Shown: positions 45,125 through 53,887 of the stretch, in pieces
Layout of the letters: every line of letters begins with the position of its first letter
Position numbering within the stretch: the first letter of the stretch is position 1
Assembly (NCBI RefSeq): GCF_900113865.1
Contig: NZ_FOQY01000019.1
Location: 1 to 64,000 of the forward strand
Source of the DNA: Streptosporangium canum
GTDB lineage: Bacteria; Actinomycetota; Actinomycetes; Streptosporangiales; Streptosporangiaceae
DNA length: 64,000 nucleotides
Direction: 5' to 3'
Program-made: the position numbers and the translations under genes
The notes under the pieces: generated by a model
Told to the model about the DNA's origin: nothing
Seen by the model: the letters and a program-made list of their open reading frames with translations, nothing else
Databases searched by the model: none

Positions 45125-47910
45125 CCCGCCAGCCGTTCCGCAGGGACGGCCACCGGGGCGAGACGCTGCGGTTCCGGTTCGACGGCCGCGACTACGAGGG
45201 GTACCGGGGCGACACGCTCGCCGCCGCCCTGCTCGCCAACGGGGTGCGCGCGGTCGCGACGAGCGTCCGGCTGGGCCGTCCCCGGGGCGTCTTCGCCGCG
45301 TGGACCGAGGAGCCCAACGCGCTCGTCCAGATCGAACACCCCTTCCCCGAACCGATGCTGCAGGCCACCACCGTCGAGCTGTACGACGGGCTGGTGGCCA
45401 GGGGCCTGCCGGGGAAGGGGCGGCTGAGCGGCGAGGCCGACCCGGCGCGCCACGACGGCGTGTACGCCCACTGCGACGTCCTGGTGGTCGGGGCCGGGCC
45501 CGCCGGGCTCTCGGCGGCGCTGTCGGCCGCCGGCTCCGGAGCCCGGGTCGTCCTCGCCGACGACCGGCCCGTGCCCGGCGGCAGCCTGCCGGACACCGCC
45601 GAGACGGTCGACGGCCTCCCCGGCGCGGAGTGGGCCGCCGCCGCGCTGGCCGAGCTGGACGGCCACCCCGAGGTACGGGTGCTCGCCCGCACCGGCGTCC
45701 TCGGCTACTACGACGACAACTACCTGGTCGCGGTGGAGCGCCGGGGGGAGCGGGCGTCCTCCCGCGAGCGCCTCTGGCGCATCCGCGCCCGCCGCGTCGT
45801 GCTGGCGACCGGCGCGCACGAGCGGTCCGTCGCCTTCGCCGGCAACGACCGGCCGGGCGTCATGCTGGCCTCCGCCGCCCGCGCCTACGTCAACCGGTAC
45901 GGAGTCCTGCCGGGCCGTCGCGCGGTGGTGTTCACCGCCAACGACAGCGCCTACGCCGCGGCCCGCGACCTGGCGGCCGCCGGCGTCGAGGTCGCGGCAG
46001 TCGTCGACGTACGGCGGGGCGGCGGCCGGTCATGGGACGGGAGCGAGGTGCTCGCCGGGCACCTCGTCACCGGAGTGGACGGGCCGGACGGCGTCTCCTC
46101 GGTGACCGTCTCCCCGGACCCCGGGGGAGGCCCCGCCGGGGGCCGGGAGATCGAGGCGGACCTGCTGCTCGTGTCGGGCGGCTGGAACCCCGTGGTCCAC
46201 CTGTTCGGCCAGGCGGGGGGACGGCTCCGCTACGACGAGCGGCTCGGCGCCCTCCTGCCCGCCGCCACCCGCCAGGCGGTGGAGGTCGCGGGCGCCGCGC
46301 GCGGGCTGTCCACCCTGGGCCGCTGCCTCGCCGACGGAGCCGCGGCCGGGGCGCGGGCGGCGGAGGCGGCCGGGTTCCGCGCCGGCCGCCGGCCCGCCGC
46401 CCGCGCCGAGGACGTCGCGGCGGCACCCGCCGAGCACGTGTGGCTCGTCCCCGCCGCCGACTACCGCGGCCACTTCGTCGACCTGCAGCGGGACGTGACC
46501 GTCGCCGACGTCATGCGGGCGACCGGGGCGGGGCTCCGCTCGGTCGAGCACGTCAAGCGCTACACCACCGCCGGGACCGCCCACGACCAGGGCAAGACCT
46601 CCGGGCTGCTGACCAGCGGGGTCGTCGCCCACCTCCTGGGAGTGGACGTCGCGGAGCTCGGCACCACCACCTTCCGCGCGCCGTACGTGCCGGTGAGCTT
46701 CGCCACCCTCGCCGGGCGCGACAGGGGGGCGCTGCACGATCCCGTCCGGGTCACCCCGCTGCACGGGTGGCACGTGGCCCGCGGCGCGCTGTTCGAGAAC
46801 ATCGGCCAGTGGAAGCGGCCCCGGTACTACCCCCGCGCGGGCGAGGACATGCCGACCGCGGTCCTGCGGGAGTGCGCGGCCGTACGGCGGGGCGCGGGGG
46901 CGATGGACGTCTCCACGCTGGGCAAGATCGATCTCCAGGGGCCGGACGCCGCCGAGCTGCTCGACCGGCTCTACACCGGCATGATGAGCACCCTCCCCGT
47001 GGGCGCGATCCGCTACGGCGTGATGTGCCGGCCCGACGGGACGGTCTTCGACGACGGAACGGTGACCCGCCTGGCGCAGGACCGCTTCCTGGCCACCACG
47101 ACCACGGGCAACGCCGCCGCCGTCCTGGACTGGATGGAGGAGTGGCTGCAGACCGAGTGGCCGTCGCTGAGGGTGTACTGCACCTCGGTCACCGAGCAGT
47201 GGGCCACGGTGGCGCTCGCCGGGCCCGGCTCCCGGGCCGTGCTGGCCGGGCTCGCCCCCGGCCTGGCCGTGGACGGGGCGAGCTTCCCGTTCATGACGTG
47301 GCGGGACGCCCGGGTGGCGGACATCGAGGCGAGAGTGTGCCGGATCAGCTTCTCCGGCGAGCTGGCCTACGAGATCAACGTCAGCGCCTGGGACGGGCTC
47401 GCACTCTGGGAGGCGGTGCAGGGGAGCGGGGCGGTCACGCCGTACGGGACCGAGACCATGCACGTGCTCCGGGCCGAGAAGGGCTATCCCATCGTCGGCC
47501 AGGACACCGACGGCACGGTCACCCCCGCCGACCTCGGCCTGGGCTGGGCGCTCTCCGGGAAGAAGGCCGACTACGTCGGCAAGCGCTCACACGCCCGCCC
47601 CGGCGACCTCAGACCCGACCGCAAGCACCTGGTCGGCCTGCTGCCGGACGACCCGGACCGGCTGCTGCCCGAAGGCGCCCACCTGGTGGCCACCGCCCGG
47701 CTGCCCGAACCGCCGGTCCCCGCACTCGGCCACGTCACCTCCAGCTACCGCAGCGCGGCACTCGGGCGGACCTTCGCGCTCGCCCTCGTCAGCGGCGGGC
47801 GCGAGCGGGTCGGCGAGCGGCTCTACGTGCCCGTCGGGGCCGAGCAGGTCCCCGTCACCGTCACCCGCCATGTCCTTTACGACCCGGAGGGGGCGCGCCG
47901 TGACGGGTGA
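45121..47910 (+). CDS. soxA: Sarcosine oxidase alpha subunit
   Basis: A 929-residue subunit. An N-terminal ferredoxin-like part (FDGRDYEGYRGDTLAAALLA) is followed by a dinucleotide-binding domain (VLVVGAGPAGLSAALSAAGS) that holds NAD+ in known structures, and a C-terminal GcvT-like folate-binding half from about 560 (RAEKGYPIVGQDTDGTVTPAD). The methylene group from sarcosine is delivered to tetrahydrofolate here. The last codons (DPEGARRDG) are part of a tandem repeat that continues to the soxG start. Confidence 0.94.
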   Translation: MTRQPFRRDGHRGETLRFRFDGRDYEGYRGDTLAAALLANGVRAVATSVRLGRPRGVFAAWTEEPNALVQIEHPFPEPMLQATTVELYDGLVARGLPGKGRLSGEADPARHDGVYAHCDVLVVGAGPAGLSAALSAAGSGARVVLADDRPVPGGSLPDTAETVDGLPGAEWAAAALAELDGHPEVRVLARTGVLGYYDDNYLVAVERRGERASSRERLWRIRARRVVLATGAHERSVAFAGNDRPGVMLASAARAYVNRYGVLPGRRAVVFTANDSAYAAARDLAAAGVEVAAVVDVRRGGGRSWDGSEVLAGHLVTGVDGPDGVSSVTVSPDPGGGPAGGREIEADLLLVSGGWNPVVHLFGQAGGRLRYDERLGALLPAATRQAVEVAGAARGLSTLGRCLADGAAAGARAAEAAGFRAGRRPAARAEDVAAAPAEHVWLVPAADYRGHFVDLQRDVTVADVMRATGAGLRSVEHVKRYTTAGTAHDQGKTSGLLTSGVVAHLLGVDVAELGTTTFRAPYVPVSFATLAGRDRGALHDPVRVTPLHGWHVARGALFENIGQWKRPRYYPRAGEDMPTAVLRECAAVRRGAGAMDVSTLGKIDLQGPDAAELLDRLYTGMMSTLPVGAIRYGVMCRPDGTVFDDGTVTRLAQDRFLATTTTGNAAAVLDWMEEWLQTEWPSLRVYCTSVTEQWATVALAGPGSRAVLAGLAPGLAVDGASFPFMTWRDARVADIEARVCRISFSGELAYEINVSAWDGLALWEAVQGSGAVTPYGTETMHVLRAEKGYPIVGQDTDGTVTPADLGLGWALSGKKADYVGKRSHARPGDLRPDRKHLVGLLPDDPDRLLPEGAHLVATARLPEPPVPALGHVTSSYRSAALGRTFALALVSGGRERVGERLYVPVGAEQVPVTVTRHVLYDPEGARRDG

Positions 47911-47999
47911 GCGACCGACGCGACCCGGAGGGAGTGCCGTGACGGGTGAGCGACCGATACGACCCGGAGGGGGTGCGCCGTGACGGGTGAGCGACCGAG
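47880..47999. repeat. Triplicated ribosome-binding/start segment between soxA and soxG
   Basis: Three copies of a 39-41 base unit (CGACCCGGAGGG, a short spacer, CCGTGACGGGTGAGCGACCGA). Copy 1 encodes the soxA C-terminus, copy 2 lies between the genes and copy 3 supplies the ribosome-binding site and GTG start of soxG at 47980. Copies 1 and 2 also open a short in-frame ORF that ends at 47983, overlapping the soxG start. Confidence 0.88.
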
Positions 48000-48552
48000 C
48001 CCGCCGGCCCGGTTCGAGCCGGTGTCGGACGGTGACCTGCGCATCGCGGAAGTGCCGTTCCGCACCCAGGTCAACCTGCGTCTGGACCCCGGCGGCCCCG
48101 CGGCCGGCGACATCGGGCGCGCCCTGGGCGTGCCGCTCCCCGCCGAACCCGGCACGTACGGGAGCGCCGACGTCGACGTGCTGTGGCTCGGCCCCGACGA
48201 GTGGCTGGTCGTCGGGGAACCCGGGCGGGAACGCGAACTGGAGACCCGGCTGCGGGACGCGGCCGGGACCGGGCACGTCGCGGTCACCGACGTCTCGGCG
48301 CAGCGGACCACGCTGCTGGTGGCCGGGCCGAAGGCGCGTGACCTGCTGGCCCACGGCTGTGCCCTCGACCTGCACCCCCGGGTCTTCGGCCCGGGCAGGT
48401 GCGCCCAGACCATGCTGGCCCGCGCGCAGGTCCTGCTCGTCGCCCGCGACGGCGATGAGTTCATGGTGCTCGTCCGCCCGTCGTTCGCCGGCTACCTCGT
48501 CGCGTGGCTGCTCGACGCCGCGGCCGAGTACGTCTCCGGGCAGCCGGGATGA
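47980..48552 (+). CDS. soxG: Sarcosine oxidase gamma subunit
   Basis: A 190-residue SoxG. Typical parts are LRIAEVPFRTQVNLRLDP, WLGPDEWLVVG, GHVAVTDVSAQRTTLLVAGP and GRCAQTMLARAQVLLV. It closes the sarcosine oxidase operon. The GTG start lies in the third copy of a tandem repeat; the previous copy has an equivalent GTG, but its frame closes early. The stop overlaps the start of the broken serine dehydratase gene (ATGA). Confidence 0.92.
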   Translation: MTGERPSPPARFEPVSDGDLRIAEVPFRTQVNLRLDPGGPAAGDIGRALGVPLPAEPGTYGSADVDVLWLGPDEWLVVGEPGRERELETRLRDAAGTGHVAVTDVSAQRTTLLVAGPKARDLLAHGCALDLHPRVFGPGRCAQTMLARAQVLLVARDGDEFMVLVRPSFAGYLVAWLLDAAAEYVSGQPG

Positions 48553-48686
48553 CCGTCGGCGTCTTCGACCTGTTCAAGGTCGGGATCGGCCCGTCCAGCT
48601 CGCACAGCTTGCATCAGATGCGGCGGGCGATCGTGATGATCTCGCGGCTGGTTTCGGTGATGGGACCCCGGTGCCAGTCGCCGTAC
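48549..48686 (+). pseudogene. sdaA: 5' remnant of L-serine dehydratase (sdaA)
   Basis: ATG 48549 overlaps the soxG stop and encodes MTVGVFDLFKVGIGPSSSHS, the conserved opening of L-serine ammonia-lyase, up to about 48608. The frame then reads unrelated residues and stops at 48686. The rest of the gene (over 400 codons) is missing. In intact clusters sarcosine oxidase genes are often followed by glycine/serine genes, so this is a cut operon end. Confidence 0.82.
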
Positions 48687-48784
48687 TGATTCTCGATGGC
48701 GAACCCGGCCTCGGCCAGGAACGTGGCCAGTGCCGGGACGTCGAGGAAGCGCAAGCTCGTTCGGTCGAACCGGATTATGCCGGT
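48614..48784 (-). pseudogene. C-terminal remnant of a class I methyltransferase
   Basis: Fifty-six codons on the minus strand read LRFLDVPALATFLAEAGF, then QYGDWHRGPITETSREIITI and ARRI, followed by a stop. This is the familiar end of small SAM-dependent methyltransferases. An in-frame stop is met at 48785-48787 and the catalytic part is absent. It abuts the sdaA break within about 10 bases. Confidence 0.7.
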
Positions 48785-48914
48785 CTACCGATGATCCATG
48801 GATATATCGTCCAGCCCGGGCAGGCCAGACACCCCGGCGATGGGTGGATGTCAGCACCGGGCAGAGCCTGGTCGACTGGCACGACGGACCGGCTGCGGGT
48901 GCCGACCCGATTCG

Positions 48915-49088
48915 ATGAACGGACGAGTGCCGGTGGCCGGCCCCCACCAGTCGCTGAACCACCTCGCGCAACCGGGCGGTGGTGACCGCGGTGGCGTCGT
49001 CTTCGGGTCCCAGGCGGATCGCGTCCAGCACCGCGGTCCAGGACGTAGGACCGCTCTCCAGCGCCGCTGGCAGCGATGATGACTCAAA
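48915..49088 (-). mobile_element. IS701-like transposase remnant
   Basis: On the minus strand the stretch reads SLPAALESGPTSWTAVLDAI, then RLGPEDDATAVTTARLREVV and QRLVGAGH. This resembles the mid-part of IS701-family transposases of actinomycetes. The frame loses similarity at about 48925. No inverted repeats or intact transposase were found. Bases 48785-48914 hold nothing recognisable. Confidence 0.55.
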
Positions 49089-49117
49089 GATTCCGATCTG
49101 CGGCTGCCGTCCAGGTC

Positions 49118-49921
49118 CTACTCGCTGGCAGGGTCCAGTGCAGTCTGGAAGACGGCCTGGTGTCGTGCGATGTGTTCGGCGTCGGTGCGGTAGATGATGT
49201 CGTCTCCTGCCGCGATGTGGGCGGCGAACGCCTCGTTTCCCGCGTCGGCCTGGTCGTGCATGTGCCGGATCAAGTGGTCCAGTCGCGCCAGCGCGGTGCC
49301 GGTCAGCGTGTTCCTGTCGGTGTCGCCGAGACGGTAGGCGTCGGCGAACAGGCGCAGCCGACGTGCCTGCTCGTGAACGGTAGGGATGCCGTCCTCGCGG
49401 TGAGGATCGGCCAGGGGTACGAACCGGTAGGCCGCATAGGCGACATCCCAGATACGCGGTCCTGGATGCACGGTGTCGAAATCGATGAACGCGACCGGGC
49501 GCCCGTCACGGAACACGCAGTTGTAGGGGGCGATGTCGCCGTGGCAGATCACCTCGGCTGGACTCTGCGGGGAGAAGTACCAGTCGGCGTCGGGCGATGC
49601 GGGGAAATCGGCGGTGGCCTCGTGGTAGTCCCGCAGCAAGACGCCGACGCCGAGGAGGGCTTCGTCCGACCGTGCGTACTCGGGCAGCGGGTAGTCGGGC
49701 ACCTGGCCGGGCAGGAAGTCGAGGATCTCCCGGCCTTCGTCATCGAGCCCGTGACCGGCGGGAGCACCGGTGAAGCCGACCGCCGCGAGATGGTTCAGCA
49801 GCGCGTGAACGGCCGGCATCCAACGGCCCGCAGGTCGCCGCACCGTGGTGCCGATCCTTACGACGTGATTGACACCCCCGCCGTTCAGCTCTTCTTCCTC
49901 GATCCGCAGTGATGGCGTCAT
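49118..49921 (-). CDS. Aminoglycoside phosphotransferase-fold protein (APH family)
   Basis: A 267-residue kinase-like protein. The Brenner motif is VICHGDIAPYNCVF, followed by VAFIDFDTVHPGPRIWDVAY (metal-binding Asp). The N-terminal lobe is short (GGGVNHVVRIGTTVRRPAG). Such proteins phosphorylate antibiotics, choline, homoserine or unknown small molecules, and no substrate is evident. ATG 49921 follows AAGGAGTCCCG. It lies beside the scar at 48.6-49.1 kb and may have arrived with it. Confidence 0.8.
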   Translation of the reverse strand: MTPSLRIEEEELNGGGVNHVVRIGTTVRRPAGRWMPAVHALLNHLAAVGFTGAPAGHGLDDEGREILDFLPGQVPDYPLPEYARSDEALLGVGVLLRDYHEATADFPASPDADWYFSPQSPAEVICHGDIAPYNCVFRDGRPVAFIDFDTVHPGPRIWDVAYAAYRFVPLADPHREDGIPTVHEQARRLRLFADAYRLGDTDRNTLTGTALARLDHLIRHMHDQADAGNEAFAAHIAAGDDIIYRTDAEHIARHQAVFQTALDPASE

Positions 49922-50083
49922 TCGGGACTCCTTGTAGCCCGGCGATCCATTGGGGCGCTTCCTGGTGATCCAGGGCACGTGACCTGCTCACCTTGCCAAG
50001 TGACTGCTCGCCGCCGCAGCCGAATGCCTCGCCGGATGAGATGAAGCCTGCAGAAGTTCGAGCGCTACGGAAGGCTGCCGTCA

Positions 50084-50332
50084 TCAGACGAAGAAGTCGA
50101 ACTCGCCGTCCTTGACGCCGCCGACGAACGCCTCCCACTCGGCGCGGGTATAGACGATCACCTCACCGTCGGGGTGGCGGCTGTGCCGTACGGCGACTCT
50201 TCCGCTGCCGTCGGCCAGTGGTCCCGCCTCGACACACTGCCCGCCGCCGTTGGCGCTTCTGGCGCTTATACGCCAGGCGACATCTGCCAGCTCCTGGGGG
50301 GTGGCCATCGGGTACGCCTCCGTCCCGTTCAT
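50084..50332 (-). CDS. DUF397 protein
   Basis: An 82-residue DUF397 protein with WRISARSANGGGQCVEAG, VAVRHSRHPDGEVIVYTR and WEAFVGGVKDGEFD. These small proteins nearly always follow an XRE regulator in actinomycetes and are thought to act with it, sometimes as toxin- or signal-like partners. Its ATG overlaps the regulator stop by 4 bases. The gap 49922-50083 holds no gene. Confidence 0.9.
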   Translation of the reverse strand: MNGTEAYPMATPQELADVAWRISARSANGGGQCVEAGPLADGSGRVAVRHSRHPDGEVIVYTRAEWEAFVGGVKDGEFDFFV

Positions 50333-51183
50333 CCGATCCGGTCGGCCGCATCCCGGATCACAGTCGCTGATTTATCCGGATTGAGTGCGGCTTTTCTGAT
50401 GGAATCGTACGCTCGCACGAAGCTCTCGGCACCTTCTGCCTCCGTGTAGACGGAACCTCCTCGTGTCTCCGCGTAAGCCACATCGGGGTAGGGCTCCGGC
50501 ATGTCGAAGATCGTAAAAGGGCCCTCTGGGCTGGCATGCGCTCCAGCGCTGAACGGCAGGATTCGGATCGTCACATTGCGGCGGGTCATCGCACCGAGAA
50601 GGTGTTCCAGTTGAGCGCGCATCACATGGGGGTTACCGATCACACGATGGAGTACGGCCTCGTCGAGGACGACTTCCACGCTCGGGCTGGAATCAGGGGC
50701 GAGCACCTGCTGCCGAGCCATCCGGAACTTCACCCAGCGTTCGATCTGTTCTCGGTCGGCGTCCGCGTCGCTTGCCGAGATGACGGCCAAAGCGTACTCA
50801 CGAGTCTGGAGAAGCCCGGGGACGACCATTGCGTCGTAGGAACGGATCTCCCGCGCCCTCGCCTCCAGCCACGCGTGATCGAGCATCCCGCCGAGGGGCT
50901 CGGAGGCGTAGCCGTCCCACCAACCCTTCTGCCAGACATCGCGGCTCAACCGCTCCATTCCATCGCGGATCTTCTGCTCGCTGACGCCGTACAGATTCAG
51001 CAGTGCCAGCACGTCGGCCGCCCTCGCCGGAGTGATGCCGACCTCCAACCGGCTGATGGTGGCGGCGTCACGCTGTAGGTAGTCTCCGGCTTGCTTGAGG
51101 GTCAGCTTGACGGACTCACGCAGTTCCCGAAGCTGTTTACCCAGCCACTGCGCCCGCAGCGTCGGTCCTCGTTTCGCTCCCAC
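50329..51183 (-). CDS. XRE-family regulator with DUF5753 domain
   Basis: A 284-residue protein. The N-terminal helix-turn-helix is in LRESVKLTLKQAGDYLQRDA and ATISRLEVGITPARAADVL. The C-terminal DUF5753 domain (about 100-275) includes YDAMVVPGLLQTREYA. GTG 51183, 8 bases after AGGAGG, is preferred over an upstream ATG at 51213. It is coupled to the DUF397 gene. Such pairs often control development or antibiotic production in streptomycete relatives; the target here is unknown. Confidence 0.9.
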   Translation of the reverse strand: MGAKRGPTLRAQWLGKQLRELRESVKLTLKQAGDYLQRDAATISRLEVGITPARAADVLALLNLYGVSEQKIRDGMERLSRDVWQKGWWDGYASEPLGGMLDHAWLEARAREIRSYDAMVVPGLLQTREYALAVISASDADADREQIERWVKFRMARQQVLAPDSSPSVEVVLDEAVLHRVIGNPHVMRAQLEHLLGAMTRRNVTIRILPFSAGAHASPEGPFTIFDMPEPYPDVAYAETRGGSVYTEAEGAESFVRAYDSIRKAALNPDKSATVIRDAADRIG

Positions 51184-51418
51184 CCGCTCCTCCTCTGGGC
51201 TTGCTCGAATCATCACACAGTCAAATATTGAGCAAAACATGACAATCTCAAAGAGGTTATTTTGCAAGCTTGCGTTGTAGTGGATCTGATGCCACGCTAC
51301 CAGGGCATCGATCATCACGTTGAGTGATTGATCAGAAGCGAAAAGGGATCGTGGCTGGGCGAGGTTCTCTTGCTGGAGAGACTCGCCCGGACCCTGGCGC
51401 CGGAAGGAAGTATTCGAC

Positions 51419-51793
51419 ATGGAGCACTTCTCTGGGCTCAAGCAGCCGCCGATCTGCCGCTGTCAGTACTGCGGGCAGATCGTGATGGGCGGGGATGGAC
51501 GCCCCTGGTGGGACGGAGATCCCGAACGCGCGGGGGAGGAAACGTCGACCGGTGGCCTGCCGCGCATGTTCGCGTTGGTCCAGGAATTCGATGAGGATGA
51601 CGAGATCGTCACCGAAGTGATGGCCTACGGGCTGGCGCTGCCAGGAGGGGGAGCGGCGACCGTCGGTGTAGCCGCTTCGGGGTTCGGCCGATGGATCAGC
51701 GCCGACAGTGCCGCTTCGAGGCTCGGCTGTGATCTCGTCTGGATTTCAGAGATCGATGCGCGGACTGCAGAGGCAGACGGCATCGGTGAGTAG
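51419..51793 (+). CDS. Small protein with Cys-rich N-terminus, unknown function
   Basis: A 124-residue protein divergent from the XRE gene. It begins with a possible zinc site (CRCQYCGQIVMGG) and continues with a helix-strand region containing FALVQEFDEDDEIVTEVMAY. ATG 51419 follows GGAAGGAAG. I do not recognise the family. Genes of this kind near XRE/DUF397 pairs may belong to the same regulatory unit. About 200 bases separate the two divergent genes, with AT-rich promoter-like DNA at 51210-51260. Confidence 0.6.
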   Translation: MEHFSGLKQPPICRCQYCGQIVMGGDGRPWWDGDPERAGEETSTGGLPRMFALVQEFDEDDEIVTEVMAYGLALPGGGAATVGVAASGFGRWISADSAASRLGCDLVWISEIDARTAEADGIGE

Positions 51794-51969
51794 GGCTGTC
51801 AGGTCGCATCCATGGATGCGGTGCGGGAGCCCTCCGCCAGGTCCCGTCGGAAATGCGTATCGAGCGGGACGAGGCTCCCGGTGAGGGGGAGGGGTAGAGC
51901 GACGGCTTCTCGGGGCAGAGGTAAGCGCGCCGCCCACTGGCCAGGGGTGTCCAGCGGGGCGGCGACGTG

Positions 51970-52000
51970 GCCCGGCTCAGGCGGGAGGCCTGACCCGGGC
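51970..52000 (-). terminator. Terminator of the DUF5302 gene
   Basis: GCCCGGCTCAGGC and GCCTGACCCGGGC form a 13-bp stem with one mismatch and a 5-base loop. It lies just after the DUF5302 stop (minus strand) and is well placed as its terminator. The flanking gap 51794-51969 holds no gene. Confidence 0.75.
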
Positions 52001-52004
52001 CTGC

Positions 52005-52199
52005 TCAGCCGCCGCTCTTGCGGCGGAAGGAACGCTTGCCCCCGACCGGGCCGTGGGCGCCGTGGATCTTCGAGGCGTTCTTCCCCTTGCCCCCGGTGCT
52101 CGCCTCCGTCTGCGCGACCTTCTTGCGCTCCAGGGCCTCGCGGAACTTGCGCTTCAGCTCGTCCTCGGAACTCTCGGGTTCCGGCGTGACGTCAGACAT
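52005..52199 (-). CDS. DUF5302 protein
   Basis: A 64-residue charged protein: [19 protein letters not shown] near the N-terminus, then a basic Gly/Lys/His-rich tail. The pattern matches the actinomycete DUF5302 family, function unknown, with the tail suited to nucleic acid binding. A clear ribosome-binding site (AGGAGGTCC) precedes the ATG. The gap 52200-52477 holds only AT-rich promoter-like sequence around 52260-52320. Confidence 0.85.
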   Translation of the reverse strand: MSDVTPEPESSEDELKRKFREALERKKVAQTEASTGGKGKNASKIHGAHGPVGGKRSFRRKSGG

Positions 52200-52477
52200 A
52201 CGGACCTCCTGATCTGGGCGGGCAGTCCAACTCCGGCCAACCGGATCATTATCCTCTCACGTCCTAAATAGAGAGGCGGTTGGCGGTAAATACGCAAGAC
52301 TCTTATCTAAGTAGGGTAGCCCTCCGGGGCGGTTCCGGGCGAGGCCGGGCGGTGTGACGAGACAGGAGAGCGGTGACGGTTCCCCGCTCCGCCGGCTCGA
52401 CTCGGCGGCGATCCTGTCTCGCATTCCCCGGCCGGGCACAGGAGGCTTATTTCTCCAAAGAGCTTATGTAAATTCGG

Positions 52478-53647
52478 TCAGACCTGCCCGGCGGCGAAGT
52501 ACGCGGCCAGCTCCGGGGAGACGGGAGGGACGTGGCGGGGCGTCGAGCCGTCCCGCAGGGACTCGGTGGCGTGGACCCCGGCCGCGATGCTGTCGCGCGC
52601 GGCCACGGGGGAGGTGTCGGTCATGCCTCCCTCGGCGGCGAACCGGACGAACTCGCTGACCAGCCCCTCGTCCGCGCCGCCGTGGCCGCTCACGCCCGCC
52701 GTGATCGGCACCTGGAGGTCGCCCTCGGGGTCGTAGCCGCGCCGCCCGCCGTTCCAGACCCGGATGACGGCCTTCTCCCCGTGGTCGCCGAAGTTCTCCA
52801 GGCGGCCGGCCGTACCGATGACGGTGTAGTTGCGCCAGTAGTCGGGGGTGAAGTGGCACTGCTCGTAGCTGGCGTAGACGCCGTTCTCCAGGCGCATCTG
52901 CACCATGGAGAGGTCCTCGACGTCCACCACCGGGTTGAGACCGCGCTGGGCGAGGGGCGGCCAGTTGGTCTCCGGGCTGAACCAGTCCTGCGGGAGCCCC
53001 TCGGACCGGTCGGTGACCTGCCCGTAGACCGTCAGGCCGCCCATGCCGGTGACCAGGGCGGTCCTGGACCCGGCCAGCCAGTGGATGACGTCGATGTCGT
53101 GGGCGCCCTTCTGCAGCAGCAGACCGGTGGTGTTGCGCCGGTCGGCGTGCCAGTCCTTGAAGTAGTAGTCGCCGCCGTGCCCGACGAAGTGGCGGCACCA
53201 CACGGCCCTGACCTCGCCGATCGCGCCATCGATGATCAGCTGCCGCATGGCGCGGACGACCGGCATGTGCCGCATGTTGTGTCCCACGTACAGCCGGGCG
53301 CGGTGCTCGTGGGCGGTGCGCAGGATCAGGTCGCAGTCCTCGACCGTGATCGCCAGCGGCTTCTCCACCAGGGTCGCCCTGCCCGCCCTCAGCGCCGCGA
53401 CGGCCAGTTCCGCATGGGTGTGGTCGGGCGTGAGGATCATCACCGCGTCCACGTCGTTCAGCAGCGTGTCGAAATCGGCGGCCAACCGCAGCTCGGAGCC
53501 TATTTCGGCGCGGGCCTGCCGCTGCGCCCCGGGGTCGGGGTCGTACAGCGCCACCACCCGGCTGCCGTCCCCGGGCCGGTGCGCCTCACGAGCCAGTGAC
53601 CTCCTCAGGCCGTATCCCGCCACTCCGATGCGGAGGTCGTTCCTCAC
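52478..53647 (-). CDS. Gfo/Idh/MocA-family oxidoreductase
   Basis: A 389-residue NAD(P)-dependent oxidoreductase. The N-terminal Rossmann fold has RIGVAGYGLRRSL; EKPLAITVEDC carries the conserved catalytic Lys. The C-terminal domain contains KGAHDIDVIHWLAG. The substrate is probably a sugar or inositol derivative. GTG 53647 follows AGGAGCGACA. It is divergent from a tiny lipoprotein-like ORF across an AT-rich promoter. Confidence 0.88.
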   Translation of the reverse strand: MRNDLRIGVAGYGLRRSLAREAHRPGDGSRVVALYDPDPGAQRQARAEIGSELRLAADFDTLLNDVDAVMILTPDHTHAELAVAALRAGRATLVEKPLAITVEDCDLILRTAHEHRARLYVGHNMRHMPVVRAMRQLIIDGAIGEVRAVWCRHFVGHGGDYYFKDWHADRRNTTGLLLQKGAHDIDVIHWLAGSRTALVTGMGGLTVYGQVTDRSEGLPQDWFSPETNWPPLAQRGLNPVVDVEDLSMVQMRLENGVYASYEQCHFTPDYWRNYTVIGTAGRLENFGDHGEKAVIRVWNGGRRGYDPEGDLQVPITAGVSGHGGADEGLVSEFVRFAAEGGMTDTSPVAARDSIAAGVHATESLRDGSTPRHVPPVSPELAAYFAAGQV

Positions 53648-53710
53648 TGTCGCTCCTGTTCGCCATGGGGCTGCTCGCTCACGCTCCAATTATCCTAGTT
53701 ATTTTCATAA

Positions 53711-53851
53711 ATGAGCGCCAGTCGCCGTACACGCTCGCACAGGTTCGCCGGACAAGGGGTGAGATGGCCGGGGGTGTGGGCGCTCGGCTGCGCCGGCGCG
53801 CTCGTGACGGGGGCCGCGGGATGCTCCGCCTCCGGCGGCGACGACGAATGA
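53711..53851 (+). CDS. 46-residue lipoprotein-signal ORF (tiny or truncated lipoprotein)
   Basis: ATG 53711 opens a frame with a basic N-region (RRTRSHR), a hydrophobic stretch (WPGVWALGCAGALVTGAA) and a lipobox-like AAGC, then only SASGGDDE before the stop. This is the start of a lipoprotein, as in sugar ABC transporter binding proteins, but the mature part is missing. GTG 53759 is an alternative start. It could be a remnant of a sugar-binding protein once paired with the divergent oxidoreductase. Confidence 0.5.
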   Translation: MSASRRTRSHRFAGQGVRWPGVWALGCAGALVTGAAGCSASGGDDE

Positions 53852-53887
53852 TCCAGGGGATCGCCGTCGCCGGATCCGGGGGACGTC

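Noticed and set aside
47900-47983. 27-codon frame between soxA and soxG as a gene
   Set aside because: It is made entirely of the tandem repeat unit, so it is better treated as part of the repeat.
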